38,422 bases of DNA from an uncultured Clostridia bacterium (GCA_947166515.1 CAMVEM010000006.1:1-38422), one strand, 5' to 3'. Shown: positions 22,879 through 31,929, counted from the stretch's first letter. The notes: generated by a model not told the origin, from the letters alone. Made by a program: numbers and translations.

Positions 22879-24214
22879 ATCTTCGCTCCAGATCGCTGAA
22901 CCGCGTGAACTGGCCGTCCCAGCGCAGGTTTATTTTTCCGACTTCACCGTGGCGGTTCTTTGCGATTATACATTCGCAGCTTTCGACATTTTCTTCCGAC
23001 TTTGTGTAATATGCTTCACGATAAAGGAACAGCACTATATCCGCATCCTGTTCGATAGAACCCGATTCACGCAGGTCGGAAAGCATGGGCCGTTTGTCCT
23101 CTCTCGATTCGGGTCCGCGCGAGAGCTGTGACAGTGTGATAACGGGAACGTTCAGCTCTTTGGCCATAATCTTGAGATTTCTTGTTATCTCCGAGACTTC
23201 CGCAACACGGTTCCCGGAATTCTTGCCGGAAGTCATCAGCTGTAAGTAGTCTATAACGACCAGCCCGAGATCGGTCATTCTGCGGAGCTTCGCCTTCATT
23301 TCACCGATAGTGATGTTCGCGGTATCATCAACGAACAACTCTATCATGTTGAGCATCTCCGCCGCTTCGTTCAGATTCGGCCACTGGGAACGTTCGATAG
23401 TGCCGGTTTTCAGCGCTGTCGAGGGTATTTTTCCCTCGGACGAGAGCATACGCTCGACAAGCTGTTCGCGCGACATTTCGAGGCTGAACACGGCTATTTT
23501 CTTGTTGCGCTGTATTCTTGCCGCATTGACGGCAATGTTCATCGCGAAAGATGTTTTTCCCATACCGGGACGCGCCGCGATAAGTATAAGGTCGGACGGG
23601 TTGAGTCCGTAGATGTATCTGTCAAGATTCGGAAATCCCGAGCTCATGCCTTTTTTGTCGGCTTCATCGGGGTGTTCGGCGAGATAAGCCAGTTTTTTGA
23701 GCAGCTCACGCAGCGTGTTTCCGATATGTATAAGACCTTTGATATCTTTTTCGCTTCGTATGTCAAAAATGCGCTTTTCTGCATATTCAAGAACTGTGGA
23801 AGGCTCGTCGGTCCCAGCGTTCGCTTTTTCGAATATATCCTTCGACGCCATTATCAGTCTGCGCATCATGAACTTGTCGTCAAGTATCTGCGCATAGCTT
23901 TCGATCGAGGATTTCTCAACAGACAGCTGCGACAGCTTAAACAGATATGTCCTTGCGCTGTCCTGCGACTCAAAAACGCTCTGACGGACGCAGTTCTCGG
24001 TCACGCTGACTATGTTGATGTCCTCGCCGCTGACAAAGAGCTTCTGCAGCACTGAGTATATCCCGTTGTGCATTTTGATGTGGAAATGTTCCGGAGTCAG
24101 CTTGTCGGTCACCTGAGTGATAAGCTCCGGCTCGATTATAAGTGAACCGAGCACTATCTGCTCGGCATCTATATTAAAGGGAAGATCGGACTCGTTTATA
24201 ATGAGTTCCGCCAT
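22859..24214 (-). CDS. dnaB: DnaB replicative DNA helicase
   Basis: A 451-aa hexameric helicase of the replication fork. The N-terminal primase-interacting domain (PFNIDAEQIVLGSLIIEPE) is followed by the RecA-like motor: Walker A ARPGMGKTSF, Walker B LVVIDYLQLM, and the arginine-finger region ELNVPVITLSQLSRGPE. No intein is present. The start at 24214 (MAELIIN) is preferred to the GTG at 24223 because a GGTGA site lies 5 bases before it. It follows rplI, the usual Firmicute order; the interval holds a structured repeat. Confidence 0.97.
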   Translation of the reverse strand: MAELIINESDLPFNIDAEQIVLGSLIIEPELITQVTDKLTPEHFHIKMHNGIYSVLQKLFVSGEDINIVSVTENCVRQSVFESQDSARTYLFKLSQLSVEKSSIESYAQILDDKFMMRRLIMASKDIFEKANAGTDEPSTVLEYAEKRIFDIRSEKDIKGLIHIGNTLRELLKKLAYLAEHPDEADKKGMSSGFPNLDRYIYGLNPSDLILIAARPGMGKTSFAMNIAVNAARIQRNKKIAVFSLEMSREQLVERMLSSEGKIPSTALKTGTIERSQWPNLNEAAEMLNMIELFVDDTANITIGEMKAKLRRMTDLGLVVIDYLQLMTSGKNSGNRVAEVSEITRNLKIMAKELNVPVITLSQLSRGPESREDKRPMLSDLRESGSIEQDADIVLFLYREAYYTKSEENVESCECIIAKNRHGEVGKINLRWDGQFTRFSDLERRYDEPGR

Positions 24215-24226
24215 TTGCTTCACCGC

Positions 24227-24280
24227 CTTGAGATTTTTGCCGCTGCCGCTTGAGATTTTTGCCGCTCTCGCTTGAGATTG
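24227..24280. repeat. 22-bp tandem repeats at the dnaB 5' end
   Basis: CTTGAGATTTTTGCCGCT starts at 24227 and 24249, and CTTGAGATT again at 24271: two and a half units of a 22-bp tandem repeat. It runs into copy A of the 66-bp repeat. The same ATCTCAAGCG motif occurs twice beside copy B, near 24918-24953. Confidence 0.65.
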
Positions 24281-24334
24281 GGGCTCCGCCCCGGACCCCG
24301 CTTTTTTTCGTACGCGAAAAGAAGCAAAAGCGAC
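24269..24334 (-). repeat. 66-bp structured repeat, copy A
   Basis: Inverted relative to copies B and C. Read on the minus strand, it has hairpin 1 (GCTTCTTTTCG / CGAAAAAAAGC, one mismatch) and hairpin 2 (GGGGC / GCCCC), closed by CGCTT / AAGCG. It lies between rplI and dnaB. Confidence 0.8.
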
Positions 24335-24346
24335 ATATAGTACTCT

Positions 24347-24796
24347 TTACTGAAGCTCTGTCACCTGTACCTTGAATTTGGCGGAAACGCCGTTGTAGAG
24401 CCGCGCTTCGGCTTCGAATGTACCGAATGACTTTATTTCCTCTTTAAGAACTATCTTTTTCTTGTCAATGTCAAGACCGTGAGCGTCCTTTATCAGCTTT
24501 ACGATGTCCTTGCCGGTCACAGAGCCGAAGAGTCTGCCGTTAGAACCCGCTTTCAGCGCAGTAGAGAAAGTCTTGCCGTCGATAATCGAAGCGATTTTCT
24601 TTGCATCGGCGATCTCAGTGTCGATTTTGTGCTGTGCGTGCGCCTGCTGACCTTCGAGTATGTTCATGTTGGCGTTTGTCGCTTCAACTGCGAGATTCTG
24701 CTTTATAAGGCAGTTACGGGCGTATCCGTCCTTGACTTCCTTGATCTCGCCCTTTTTCCCGGTTCCCTTGACGTCCTGTAAAAGTATTACTTTCAT
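24347..24796 (-). CDS. rplI: Ribosomal protein bL9
   Basis: A 149-aa large-subunit protein that binds 23S rRNA at the L1 stalk base. It has the N-terminal RNA-binding domain ([21 protein letters not shown], then [15 protein letters not shown]), the long connecting helix and the C-terminal domain with [12 protein letters not shown]. Length is exactly typical. GGAGGACAAAAGAA precedes the ATG. It lies between gdpP and dnaB, as in many Firmicutes, and is flanked by copies A and B of the 66-bp repeat in opposite orientation. Confidence 0.97.
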   Translation of the reverse strand: MKVILLQDVKGTGKKGEIKEVKDGYARNCLIKQNLAVEATNANMNILEGQQAHAQHKIDTEIADAKKIASIIDGKTFSTALKAGSNGRLFGSVTGKDIVKLIKDAHGLDIDKKKIVLKEEIKSFGTFEAEARLYNGVSAKFKVQVTELQ

Positions 24797-24861
24797 TTCT
24801 TTTGTCCTCCGAATATTTTGTGTATTATTTTTATTAAGTTATAAATTAAAATGCGAAGCGA

Positions 24862-24927
24862 GTCGCTTTTGCTACTTTTCGCGTCCGAAAAGTAGCGGGG
24901 TTTGGGGCAGAGCCCCAATCTCAAGCG
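24862..24927 (+). repeat. 66-bp structured repeat, copy B
   Basis: Hairpin 1 is GCTACTTTTCG / CGAAAAGTAGC; hairpin 2 is TTGGGGC-AGA-GCCCCAA; the closing stem is CGCTT / AAGCG. Compared with copy C, three base pairs changed on both sides of their stems. It lies between gdpP and rplI. Confidence 0.85.
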
Positions 24928-24966
24928 TAGCGTTTCTCTTAAAATCTCAAGCGAAGTGCATCTGTC

Positions 24967-26943
24967 TCAGCTGTTCAGGCTCTCGTAATATTTGTCGATA
25001 GCCTCTTTGAGTCTGTTATATACATCTTCAATTGTGGAATCCCTGAACTGCGCGCCGGCCATTGTCTGATGTCCGCCGCCTCCGAGGGCTTCGGCAATAA
25101 GCTGTACGTTTATCGCGCCGAGTGAACGGCAGTTCAGCGCTATTTCGTCGCCGGACATTCTTGCTATAACGAAAGAAGCCTTGACGTCAGCGACTCCGAG
25201 CAGGTCATCCGCAGCCTGCGGCGCCGCAGTTCGCAGATCCTGCACCACTTTTTCTGCGGTAGCTATCGCGCAGTTGCGATAGATAGAAGCTGATGCCACA
25301 AGTTCGGACTTCTGTCGGTATGTTTCCATAGTTCCCGCAAACATTGATTTTACATTTACCGTGTCCGCGCCGAGCTTACGAAGTGCTGCAGCAGCTTCGA
25401 ACGTTCTCACGCCCGTACGCAGCGTGAAGTTCTTCGTGTCGAGCATTATTCCGGACAGCAGTGCTTCCGCCTGTACAGACGATATCTTGCCGGCGTCGCC
25501 GAAATACTGGAGAAGCTCCGTCACCATTTCACAGGCACTCGAAGCATACGGCTCGTGGTGGAATATCATAGCCTTGTCGATGTAGTTTATCATCTTTCTG
25601 TGGTGGTCGATGACAACTACTTTTTCAGCGCGTTCGAGAAGTTCCGGAACATCGACGATGTTCGGATTATGCGTATCGCAGACTATCAGGAGCGAATTAT
25701 CGCCGAAATTCTCCTTTGCTTCCGAAGGGCTTATGAACAGATAGCCCTTTTCTTTTTCGTACAGATAATCGTACAGCCTCATTGAAAGAGTGGTGCTTTT
25801 GTCGATTATCGCGTAGGAATTCTTGCCGAGCCTTCTGACGACTCCGGCTAGTCCGACGCAGGCTCCGACGGCGTCGAGATCGCTGTTGCGATGTCCCATT
25901 ATGTAAACGTCGTCTGCCTGTTCGATAGCTTCAATGAGCGAGCTTGCGATTATTCGTGTCTTTACCTTTGTATGGCGTTCTACGCCCTTAGAGAGTCCAC
26001 CGTAGAACTCAAATCCGTTGTCAGTTTTTATAGCAGCCTGGTCTCCGCCTCTTCCGAGCGCCATATCAAGCGCCTGACGCGCCAGATCTTCGCTTTCGGA
26101 GAGCGTTTTGCCTGTTCTTCCTATTCCTATCGAAAGTGTTACGCTTATACGGTCGTTTACCTGTATTTCGCGCGCGAGGTCGAGTATCTTGACCTTTTCT
26201 TCTATCATGGTACGCACATAGCGTTCCTCAATGACAGCCCAGAAGCGCTCGCGGTTATACTTTCGCAGTATTCCGTTCGTGCTGGTTATGAAATCTTCAA
26301 GAAGCTTGTCTATCTGTACTGTGATCTTCGCGGTCTCGCTTTCGGAGCTTCCGCCGAAAAGTTCCTCATAGCTGTCAATTACGATTATCATCACGACAGG
26401 CTTTGAGAGGCGCTTTTCCGTTTCGAGAGCGCGGATCCTTGTGATATCGAGAAAATATATCAGGAATACATTCTTTTTTTCGGGGTCGGCAGGTGTGTCC
26501 GCATAGACTTTATAATAGCTGTTCTTGTATTTTATCTCGTAATAGCCCTCTTTTTCTAGCAGCTTTTCAAGCGGGAGCTTTGTGATGCTTTCGATCGAGT
26601 TGCCGTAAACCGCCTCGTCCTCGAATTTGGCAGAGAAATCCTCATTGTACCATACGAGCTTGTTTTTGTCGTCAACGATAGCTATGCTTATGGGCATATA
26701 GTTCATCGAGACGCGTTCCATACGGTCGATCTCGGAATCTATCCTCGCAAAATACTGGAAATTTTTTCTTGTTACCGAGATGAGCTTGGCAGCGGTAAAA
26801 CCGCCGGTCACGCACAGTATAGGCGCAAATATACAGAACGTCTCCAGTGACGCGTTATAAAGGAATATCAGCATGACCAGCGCCGATAAAGTCAGCGAGA
26901 TCACAGCGATCACGAGTCCCGCGTCGCGGAAATTGTTCTTCAT
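24967..26943 (-). CDS. gdpP: GdpP-type cyclic-di-AMP phosphodiesterase
   Basis: A 658-aa membrane enzyme that hydrolyses the second messenger c-di-AMP to pApA. Two transmembrane helices lie within about the first 60 residues. A PAS-like domain follows (about 80-160), then a degenerate GGDEF domain (about 170-300) without an intact GGDEF signature. The DHH domain has GHRNSDLDAVGA, CDTHNPN and VIDHHRKM; DHHA1 ends with GGGGHQTMAGA. This order is diagnostic of GdpP/YybT. The start at 26943 (MKNNFRD) has GGGGGTG upstream, whereas the ATG at 26961 lacks one. First of gdpP-rplI-dnaB-tilS. Confidence 0.95.
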   Translation of the reverse strand: MKNNFRDAGLVIAVISLTLSALVMLIFLYNASLETFCIFAPILCVTGGFTAAKLISVTRKNFQYFARIDSEIDRMERVSMNYMPISIAIVDDKNKLVWYNEDFSAKFEDEAVYGNSIESITKLPLEKLLEKEGYYEIKYKNSYYKVYADTPADPEKKNVFLIYFLDITRIRALETEKRLSKPVVMIIVIDSYEELFGGSSESETAKITVQIDKLLEDFITSTNGILRKYNRERFWAVIEERYVRTMIEEKVKILDLAREIQVNDRISVTLSIGIGRTGKTLSESEDLARQALDMALGRGGDQAAIKTDNGFEFYGGLSKGVERHTKVKTRIIASSLIEAIEQADDVYIMGHRNSDLDAVGACVGLAGVVRRLGKNSYAIIDKSTTLSMRLYDYLYEKEKGYLFISPSEAKENFGDNSLLIVCDTHNPNIVDVPELLERAEKVVVIDHHRKMINYIDKAMIFHHEPYASSACEMVTELLQYFGDAGKISSVQAEALLSGIMLDTKNFTLRTGVRTFEAAAALRKLGADTVNVKSMFAGTMETYRQKSELVASASIYRNCAIATAEKVVQDLRTAAPQAADDLLGVADVKASFVIARMSGDEIALNCRSLGAINVQLIAEALGGGGHQTMAGAQFRDSTIEDVYNRLKEAIDKYYESLNS

Positions 26944-26988
26944 CACAGCACCCCCGTTCATAATTAAGTAATTGTGAAAATGTTCCGA

Positions 26989-27054
26989 GTCGCTTTTGCT
27001 TCTTTTCGCGTACGAAAAGAAGCGGGGTGCGGGGCAGAGCCCCGCTCTCGAGCG
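26989..27054 (+). repeat. 66-bp structured repeat, copy C
   Basis: Hairpin 1 is GCTTCTTTTCG / CGAAAAGAAGC; hairpin 2 is GCGGGGC-AGA-GCCCCGC; the closing stem is CGCTT / GAGCG. It lies between rnj and gdpP. Same length and layout as copies A and B. Confidence 0.85.
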
Positions 27055-27067
27055 AAGCGTCTTACGG

Positions 27068-29047
27068 TCAAACTTCCATGATTATCGGAAGTATCATAGG
27101 GCTTCTTCCCGTTTTTGAGAATATGAATCCGCCGAGCGCGTCCTTTACGTCGGATTTGAGTCCCGACCATTCTCTCATGTTGGGATATACCGCCTTTTTC
27201 ATTACGGCTGCGGCGCGCTCTCTCGCTTCGTCCATGAGAGCTTCCGATTCACGCACATAAACAAATCCCCTCGAAACTATGTCGGGTCCGGACATTATCT
27301 TTCCGGTGGATTTTTCCACCGCAGCAACGACGATTATCAGGCCGTCCTGCGCAAGATGCTTTCTGTCGCGAAGTACCACCGAGCCGACATCTCCGACGCC
27401 GAGTCCGTCCACGAGGACCTGTCCCGCGGTGACCTGACCGGTTATCTTCATATCCGTGCCGTCGGTCTCAATGACCGTGCCGTTCCCGGCGATAAAGATG
27501 TTCTCTTCCGGAATGTGGAGCTGCCGCGCGAGCTCAGCGTGCTTGAACATGTGCTTGAACTCGCCGTGTATCGGTATGAAGAACTTCGGGCGCGTAAGCG
27601 AGATCATCATCTTGAGCTCTTCCTGGCAGGCGTGTCCGGAAACGTGTACATCGTACATCGCCTCATAGATGACCTTTGCGCCGGCTTTCATAAGCTCGTT
27701 CACAACGCGTCCCACCAGCTTTTCGTTGCCGGGTATCGGATTTGCGGAAATAATGATAAGGTCCTGCGGGGTGATCGTCACCTGCTTATGCTCGTTGTTC
27801 GCCATTCTTGACAGCGCGGACATAGGTTCGCCCTGACTTCCTGTGGTTATGATAACAAGCTCCTCCGGCGGTATTTTTCCGATCTTGTCTATATCGACGA
27901 GTATGCCCTTCGGAACTCGTATATAGTTAAGCTCTATCGCGGTTGTGAGCACGTTTATCATGCTCCTGCCAGAAACAGCGACCTTTCTTCCGGTCATCTC
28001 GGCATTGTCTATTATCTGCTGTATGCGGTGGATATTGCTTGAGAATGTCGCGACGATGATGCGCTTTCTCTCCGCCTGAGAGAAGAAATTGCGGAACGTC
28101 GCGCCGACTCTGCGTTCCGACATCGTATATCCGGGACGTTCTGCGTTCGTGCTTTCGGACAGCAGCGCGAGAACGCCTCTGTTGCCGAGCTCGCCGAATC
28201 TCGCGAGGTCGATTATCCCGCCTTCTATCGGCGTATAGTCCACCTTGAAGTCACCGGTGTGTATTATGATGCCGGCGGGCGTGTGTATCGCGAAGCCGCA
28301 GGAATCCGGTATCGAGTGGTTCACGCGTATGAATTCTACCGCCATGCATCCCATTTTCACAGTCTGGCGCGGCTGGACAACGTTCAGCTTACACTGACTG
28401 AGTATGCCGTGCTCTCTGAGCTTTCCCTCGACCAGTCCGAGCGTGAGGCGCGTTCCGTAAACCGGCACATTGACCTGCTTGAGCAGATATGCGAGACTTC
28501 CGATATGATCCTCATGTCCGTGCGTCAGCACAACGCCGCGGAGCTTATCCTTATTCTTGATAATGTAGGTGAAATCCGGGATAACAAGATCTACGCCGAA
28601 CATATCCTCATCGGGGAAGGCAAGACCGCAGTCCACGATGAACATATCGTTGCAGCACTCATAGAGATAAAGGTTCTTGCCTATTTCGTTAAGTCCGCCG
28701 AGCGGTATTATCTTCACCGGAGCGGAGCGTCTTCCGGGCTTTCTGCTGTCATGCACTGCGGGAGCTATCATGTTTTCGGGGCGCTCTCTGCGGTCGTTGC
28801 GCAGTATCTCCTTTGTTCTTGCTTCCGCCGCGCGTTCTGTTGTTCGCGGTGCAGTCTGCTGCTTCTGCTTTGAAGCGGCTCTCTGACGTGTTGTTTTTCC
28901 CTGATGCGCAGACGCTGCGGGCTTCTTGTTTGAGGGATTCTTCACACTTTTTTTCTGATTTCCGGGCATACCCGGCATAAGGTATCTGCCCGGCTGCGGA
29001 GCTTTATGGCTCTGAGCGGACGGCTTGCGGTTGTTCTTTTTTTCCAT
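27068..29047 (-). CDS. rnj: Ribonuclease J with basic N-terminal extension
   Basis: A 659-aa RNase with endonuclease and 5'-3' exonuclease activity, central to mRNA decay and rRNA maturation in Firmicutes. The metallo-beta-lactamase zinc motif HGHEDH is at 176-181. GFAIHTPAGIIIHTGDFKVD and the beta-CASP signatures (ATFSSNIHRIQQI, SGRSM, TGSQGEP) follow, then PIHGEFKHM and a C-terminal domain. The first 108 or so residues are a Lys/Arg/Gln/Pro-rich disordered extension, absent from Bacillus RNase J1 and possibly RNA-binding. The ribosome binding site is weak (AAGAGAGAC). A consensus promoter lies upstream. Confidence 0.95.
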   Translation of the reverse strand: MEKKNNRKPSAQSHKAPQPGRYLMPGMPGNQKKSVKNPSNKKPAASAHQGKTTRQRAASKQKQQTAPRTTERAAEARTKEILRNDRRERPENMIAPAVHDSRKPGRRSAPVKIIPLGGLNEIGKNLYLYECCNDMFIVDCGLAFPDEDMFGVDLVIPDFTYIIKNKDKLRGVVLTHGHEDHIGSLAYLLKQVNVPVYGTRLTLGLVEGKLREHGILSQCKLNVVQPRQTVKMGCMAVEFIRVNHSIPDSCGFAIHTPAGIIIHTGDFKVDYTPIEGGIIDLARFGELGNRGVLALLSESTNAERPGYTMSERRVGATFRNFFSQAERKRIIVATFSSNIHRIQQIIDNAEMTGRKVAVSGRSMINVLTTAIELNYIRVPKGILVDIDKIGKIPPEELVIITTGSQGEPMSALSRMANNEHKQVTITPQDLIIISANPIPGNEKLVGRVVNELMKAGAKVIYEAMYDVHVSGHACQEELKMMISLTRPKFFIPIHGEFKHMFKHAELARQLHIPEENIFIAGNGTVIETDGTDMKITGQVTAGQVLVDGLGVGDVGSVVLRDRKHLAQDGLIIVVAAVEKSTGKIMSGPDIVSRGFVYVRESEALMDEARERAAAVMKKAVYPNMREWSGLKSDVKDALGGFIFSKTGRSPMILPIIMEV

Positions 29048-29140
29048 TTTGTCTCTCTTTCATGCACCGGTGAGCGTTCGTTCATTGAAGATAAGATGAT
29101 AGACGCTTCCGGTGTGTTATTGTCATTATATTCATATTTA

Positions 29141-29158
29141 AACGGCATCTTCGCCGTT
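29141..29158. other. Leader hairpin of rnj
   Basis: AACGGC-N6-GCCGTT, a 6-bp stem about 17-34 bases downstream of the inferred rnj transcription start. A 5'-end hairpin often shields mRNA from 5'-3' decay; an autoregulatory role here is speculation. Confidence 0.4.
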
Positions 29159-29181
29159 GGGCGCATAGTAATACATTATTT

Positions 29182-29210
29182 ATTATACTCCTTTTCGTAA
29201 AAAAAGTCAA
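29182..29210 (-). promoter_or_regulatory. Promoter of rnj
   Basis: On the minus strand: TTGACT (29210-29205), a 17-base spacer, TATAAT (29187-29182). Transcription should start near 29175, leaving a leader of about 128 bases. Confidence 0.85.
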
Positions 29211-29216
29211 GCAAAA

Positions 29217-31493
29217 TTATATCCCGTGTTTAAGCGAGCTTACGGCGTTCCTTATCATTTTTTCCGTTCTGTCGCAGAGCGATGCGGCAGTTTCTGTTCC
29301 AAAGCTCTCGGCATACAGGAATATCCCGGTCCCGCGTTTGTCGGGGCGCAGAAACACACGCTCTCCGTCCTCTACAATGACGGCGCCCTCGTTTTCTTCC
29401 GGGACAGCTTTAAGCCGCCCGAGCACTCTCTGCGGAGGACAGCTCACTCTGATGAATCTTCCTGCTGTCGATGACTTCGGTAACGAAGCGATAAGCTCTG
29501 CGGGCGTCATTCCCGAATCGGTCATATATCTTAGAGCCTTGAGCGCCATTATGAACCCGTCGCGCATATAGAGCTGCTCTGCTGCGAGCTTCCGGGCTTC
29601 CTCGTCACTGTCGTCCATGGAGCTCGCATAATATCGGAGTATGTTTTTCCCGTACTGTTCTGCTGCGGTCTCGGCCGTATGCGGGAACGAGAACGGCAGG
29701 GCAGTGTCGTTCCCGAGCTTTGCTTCATACGCGCATACGGCGAGCGTGAGCGACACCGGGTCTATTCGTGTGTCGCCCGATGAGATATATGCGGTATCTC
29801 CGGTTTCGGAAACTGTGATCGTCAGCTTTTCGCCCTCTCCGGAGATCTTCTGTGCAAACGACCTGCATATCTGTTTGATAGCACTGCATGACGATAATAG
29901 CCTTACATCAAAAGGAGATCTGAATCCGCTTAGTCGGTCAAGTTCGGCTGTATATAGCTTTTCCGCGCCGGAGAACCTGTATATCTCGCCGAAGCTGTCC
30001 CAGCCCGCGGTCATATATTCTCCGCGCGTCACTGCTCCGTGAAGTATGCGCTCCTTCACGCGCTTGAGCGGCAGGATCCCTGCCGAGTAGATCATTATCC
30101 GCGTGCGTTCTTTTGATGAGATATGCGTTATTATGTCCGCGCCGAGCAGTTTTGCCGAATGAGCCAGCACGGTGAGCGGTACCTCTCCGCAGTCGGCGGC
30201 ACACTTGCCGGAGCTTGATATGCCGCTGATAAGCGCGTATTTTATGCTTTCGGACGCGGAGCCCTCAGAGCAGGAAACAGCTATGCAGGAATCGGTTATT
30301 TTTGCGAGAGCACACCCGATCTTTACTGCAAATCCGGGAGTTATAACAGTATTCGTAGCGCCGGATATGCCGTCCTCGCTGAGTTCCGGGACGGTAATGC
30401 CGCCGTATTTCACATCAGATTCGACTGTAACTCCTTTTCCGATACGTTTATTGTTCCATATACGCACGCCGCCTTTTATGACCGCGTGCTCGCCGATAAC
30501 TGCGCCCTCGCCGATCACGGCGTTCTCATATACGGCGGCTCCGGTGCCGATCTTTGCGCCGCAGCACACGATACAGTCATTGAGCGTCACGTCTTCGCCG
30601 ACGAAAGCGCCGTCCATGACTATCGCGCTGCTCAGCTTTGCGCCGTCGGATACATAAGCTCCGGAGCCTATCGAGGTGCAGCCCTTTGAGAGCGCTTTCG
30701 GCGAGAAATATGCTCCCTTTGCTATGAACGTCTCGCGGCTTATTTCACATTCCTTGTCCTTTTGCTCGCATTCCGGGAGGACTGCGCGTATCTTCCCGTT
30801 TATGAGGTCGGCGGAACAGCGCTTATATGCCGGAATATCCCCGATGTCGCACCAATAGCCATTTTCTTCGTAATAACCGAGCTTCATTCCGCGCTTCAGC
30901 ATCTCCGGGAAAACCTCTTTCGCAAAATCCACCGGTTTTCCGTTCCCGATAAGTCCAAGCACAGCGGGAGAGACCACATATATCCCGGTATTCACTAGGT
31001 CGTTGCGGCAGTTGACGAACGACGGTTTTTCACAGAAACCGGTAACTGTTCCGTTTTCGCCGATTATGACACCGTATTCGCGCGGGTCGTCCACGGAAAT
31101 AACAGCGATCGTAGCGGCATTGCCTGATCTTTTATGATGCTCGTACATAGCGGCAAGATCGAAGTCGCACATAGCGTCGCCGCTTATTATCAGTATATCC
31201 TCGCTGAAATCGGCTGCGGCTTTTTTTACGCAGCCTGCCGTTCCGAGCGGTGTGTCCTCATAAGATACGAAGATGCGAAGTCCGCCGAATCTGCCGTCCC
31301 CGAGAAATTCCTCTATTTTAGCGCCTTTGTATCTTACCGCGGCGGCGGCTTCTGTGCAGCCGCTCTTTCCGAGCTGCTCGATGATGTACTGCAGCACTGG
31401 TTTGCCGCATATTGGTACAAGCGGCTTCGGAAGATCACAGGTAAGCGGGCGAAGTCTTGTTCCTTCACCACCCGCAAGAATAACAGCTTTCAT
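29217..31493 (-). CDS. Sugar-1-phosphate nucleotidyltransferase fused to a phosphohexomutase-like domain
   Basis: A 758-aa, three-part cytoplasmic protein. Residues 1-230 are an NTP-transferase with signature MKAVILAGGEGTRLRPLT and PKPLVPICGKP, likely making NDP-mannose or NDP-glucose from the sugar-1-phosphate. Residues about 250-375 are left-handed beta-helix hexapeptide repeats (IGEGAVIGEHAVIKGG). Residues about 385-758 resemble phosphomannomutase, but the phosphoserine loop (normally TASHNP) reads THISSKERT, so mutase activity is doubtful. This degenerate fusion is known from cyanobacteria and some Firmicutes. Start at 31493 with GGAGG; longer starts lack a site. Glycan or wall polymer synthesis is the likely role. 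Confidence 0.88.
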   Translation of the reverse strand: MKAVILAGGEGTRLRPLTCDLPKPLVPICGKPVLQYIIEQLGKSGCTEAAAAVRYKGAKIEEFLGDGRFGGLRIFVSYEDTPLGTAGCVKKAAADFSEDILIISGDAMCDFDLAAMYEHHKRSGNAATIAVISVDDPREYGVIIGENGTVTGFCEKPSFVNCRNDLVNTGIYVVSPAVLGLIGNGKPVDFAKEVFPEMLKRGMKLGYYEENGYWCDIGDIPAYKRCSADLINGKIRAVLPECEQKDKECEISRETFIAKGAYFSPKALSKGCTSIGSGAYVSDGAKLSSAIVMDGAFVGEDVTLNDCIVCCGAKIGTGAAVYENAVIGEGAVIGEHAVIKGGVRIWNNKRIGKGVTVESDVKYGGITVPELSEDGISGATNTVITPGFAVKIGCALAKITDSCIAVSCSEGSASESIKYALISGISSSGKCAADCGEVPLTVLAHSAKLLGADIITHISSKERTRIMIYSAGILPLKRVKERILHGAVTRGEYMTAGWDSFGEIYRFSGAEKLYTAELDRLSGFRSPFDVRLLSSCSAIKQICRSFAQKISGEGEKLTITVSETGDTAYISSGDTRIDPVSLTLAVCAYEAKLGNDTALPFSFPHTAETAAEQYGKNILRYYASSMDDSDEEARKLAAEQLYMRDGFIMALKALRYMTDSGMTPAELIASLPKSSTAGRFIRVSCPPQRVLGRLKAVPEENEGAVIVEDGERVFLRPDKRGTGIFLYAESFGTETAASLCDRTEKMIRNAVSSLKHGI

Positions 31494-31525
31494 ATTATTT
31501 TTCCTCCGTAAAAAATCCTTGTCAA

Positions 31526-31555
31526 TTGTCACAAGTTGTTGTTTTTGCATAGAAT
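31526..31555 (+). promoter_or_regulatory. Possible promoter of the DUF3343-desulfurase genes
   Basis: TTGTCA at 31526-31531, an 18-base spacer and TAGAAT at 31550-31555. The match is fair, 58 bases upstream of the start codon. Confidence 0.4.
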
Positions 31556-31612
31556 AAAGCAGGAATGATTTATTGCATTTCTTATTATTGCACAGGAAAG
31601 GGTGATTTATTT

Positions 31613-31906
31613 ATGAAACCGGTATTAATTCCGCTCGATTCATATACATCGGCAAGAAAAGCGGTGCGTTATCTTTCAACAAAGGGGATAAGCGCACGCG
31701 TTGAAAAGATAAGCTCCGGGATATTCGGGTGCAGGTTCGGTATCCGGACGGACGAACCGCCGGAAAAAGTCTGCGCCATGCTCGCCGAAGTCCGCATACG
31801 CTGCGGGAACTCTATGCCTGTTCCTCCGCCCCCGCCGCCGCCCGGTCACAGACCTCCTCCTCTTCCGCCTCCGGGAATATTCCCCCCGCGGCGCGGAAAA
31901 CGGTAA
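31613..31906 (+). CDS. DUF3343-like small protein with polyproline tail
   Basis: A 97-aa protein. The first 65 residues (MKPVLIPLDSYTSARKAVRY, KGISARVEKISSGIFGCRFG) resemble DUF3343, a short family often encoded beside cysteine desulfurases and suggested to carry sulfur or selenium. The single Cys40 and Cys65 region would be the reactive sites. The last 30 residues are almost only Pro with Gly, His and Arg, including runs of seven and three prolines, which should stall ribosomes unless EF-P is present. AAAGGG precedes the ATG at 31613. It is 23 bases upstream of the desulfurase gene, which supports a sulfur-transfer role. Confidence 0.7.
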   Translation: MKPVLIPLDSYTSARKAVRYLSTKGISARVEKISSGIFGCRFGIRTDEPPEKVCAMLAEVRIRCGNSMPVPPPPPPPGHRPPPLPPPGIFPPRRGKR

Positions 31907-31929
31907 CCTGACGGAAGGGGGCGTCGGGA

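Noticed and set aside
24269-24927. Composite transposon carrying rplI between inverted repeat copies
   Set aside because: rplI is in its normal place between gdpP and dnaB, a third copy lies in the next gap, and no transposase is present.
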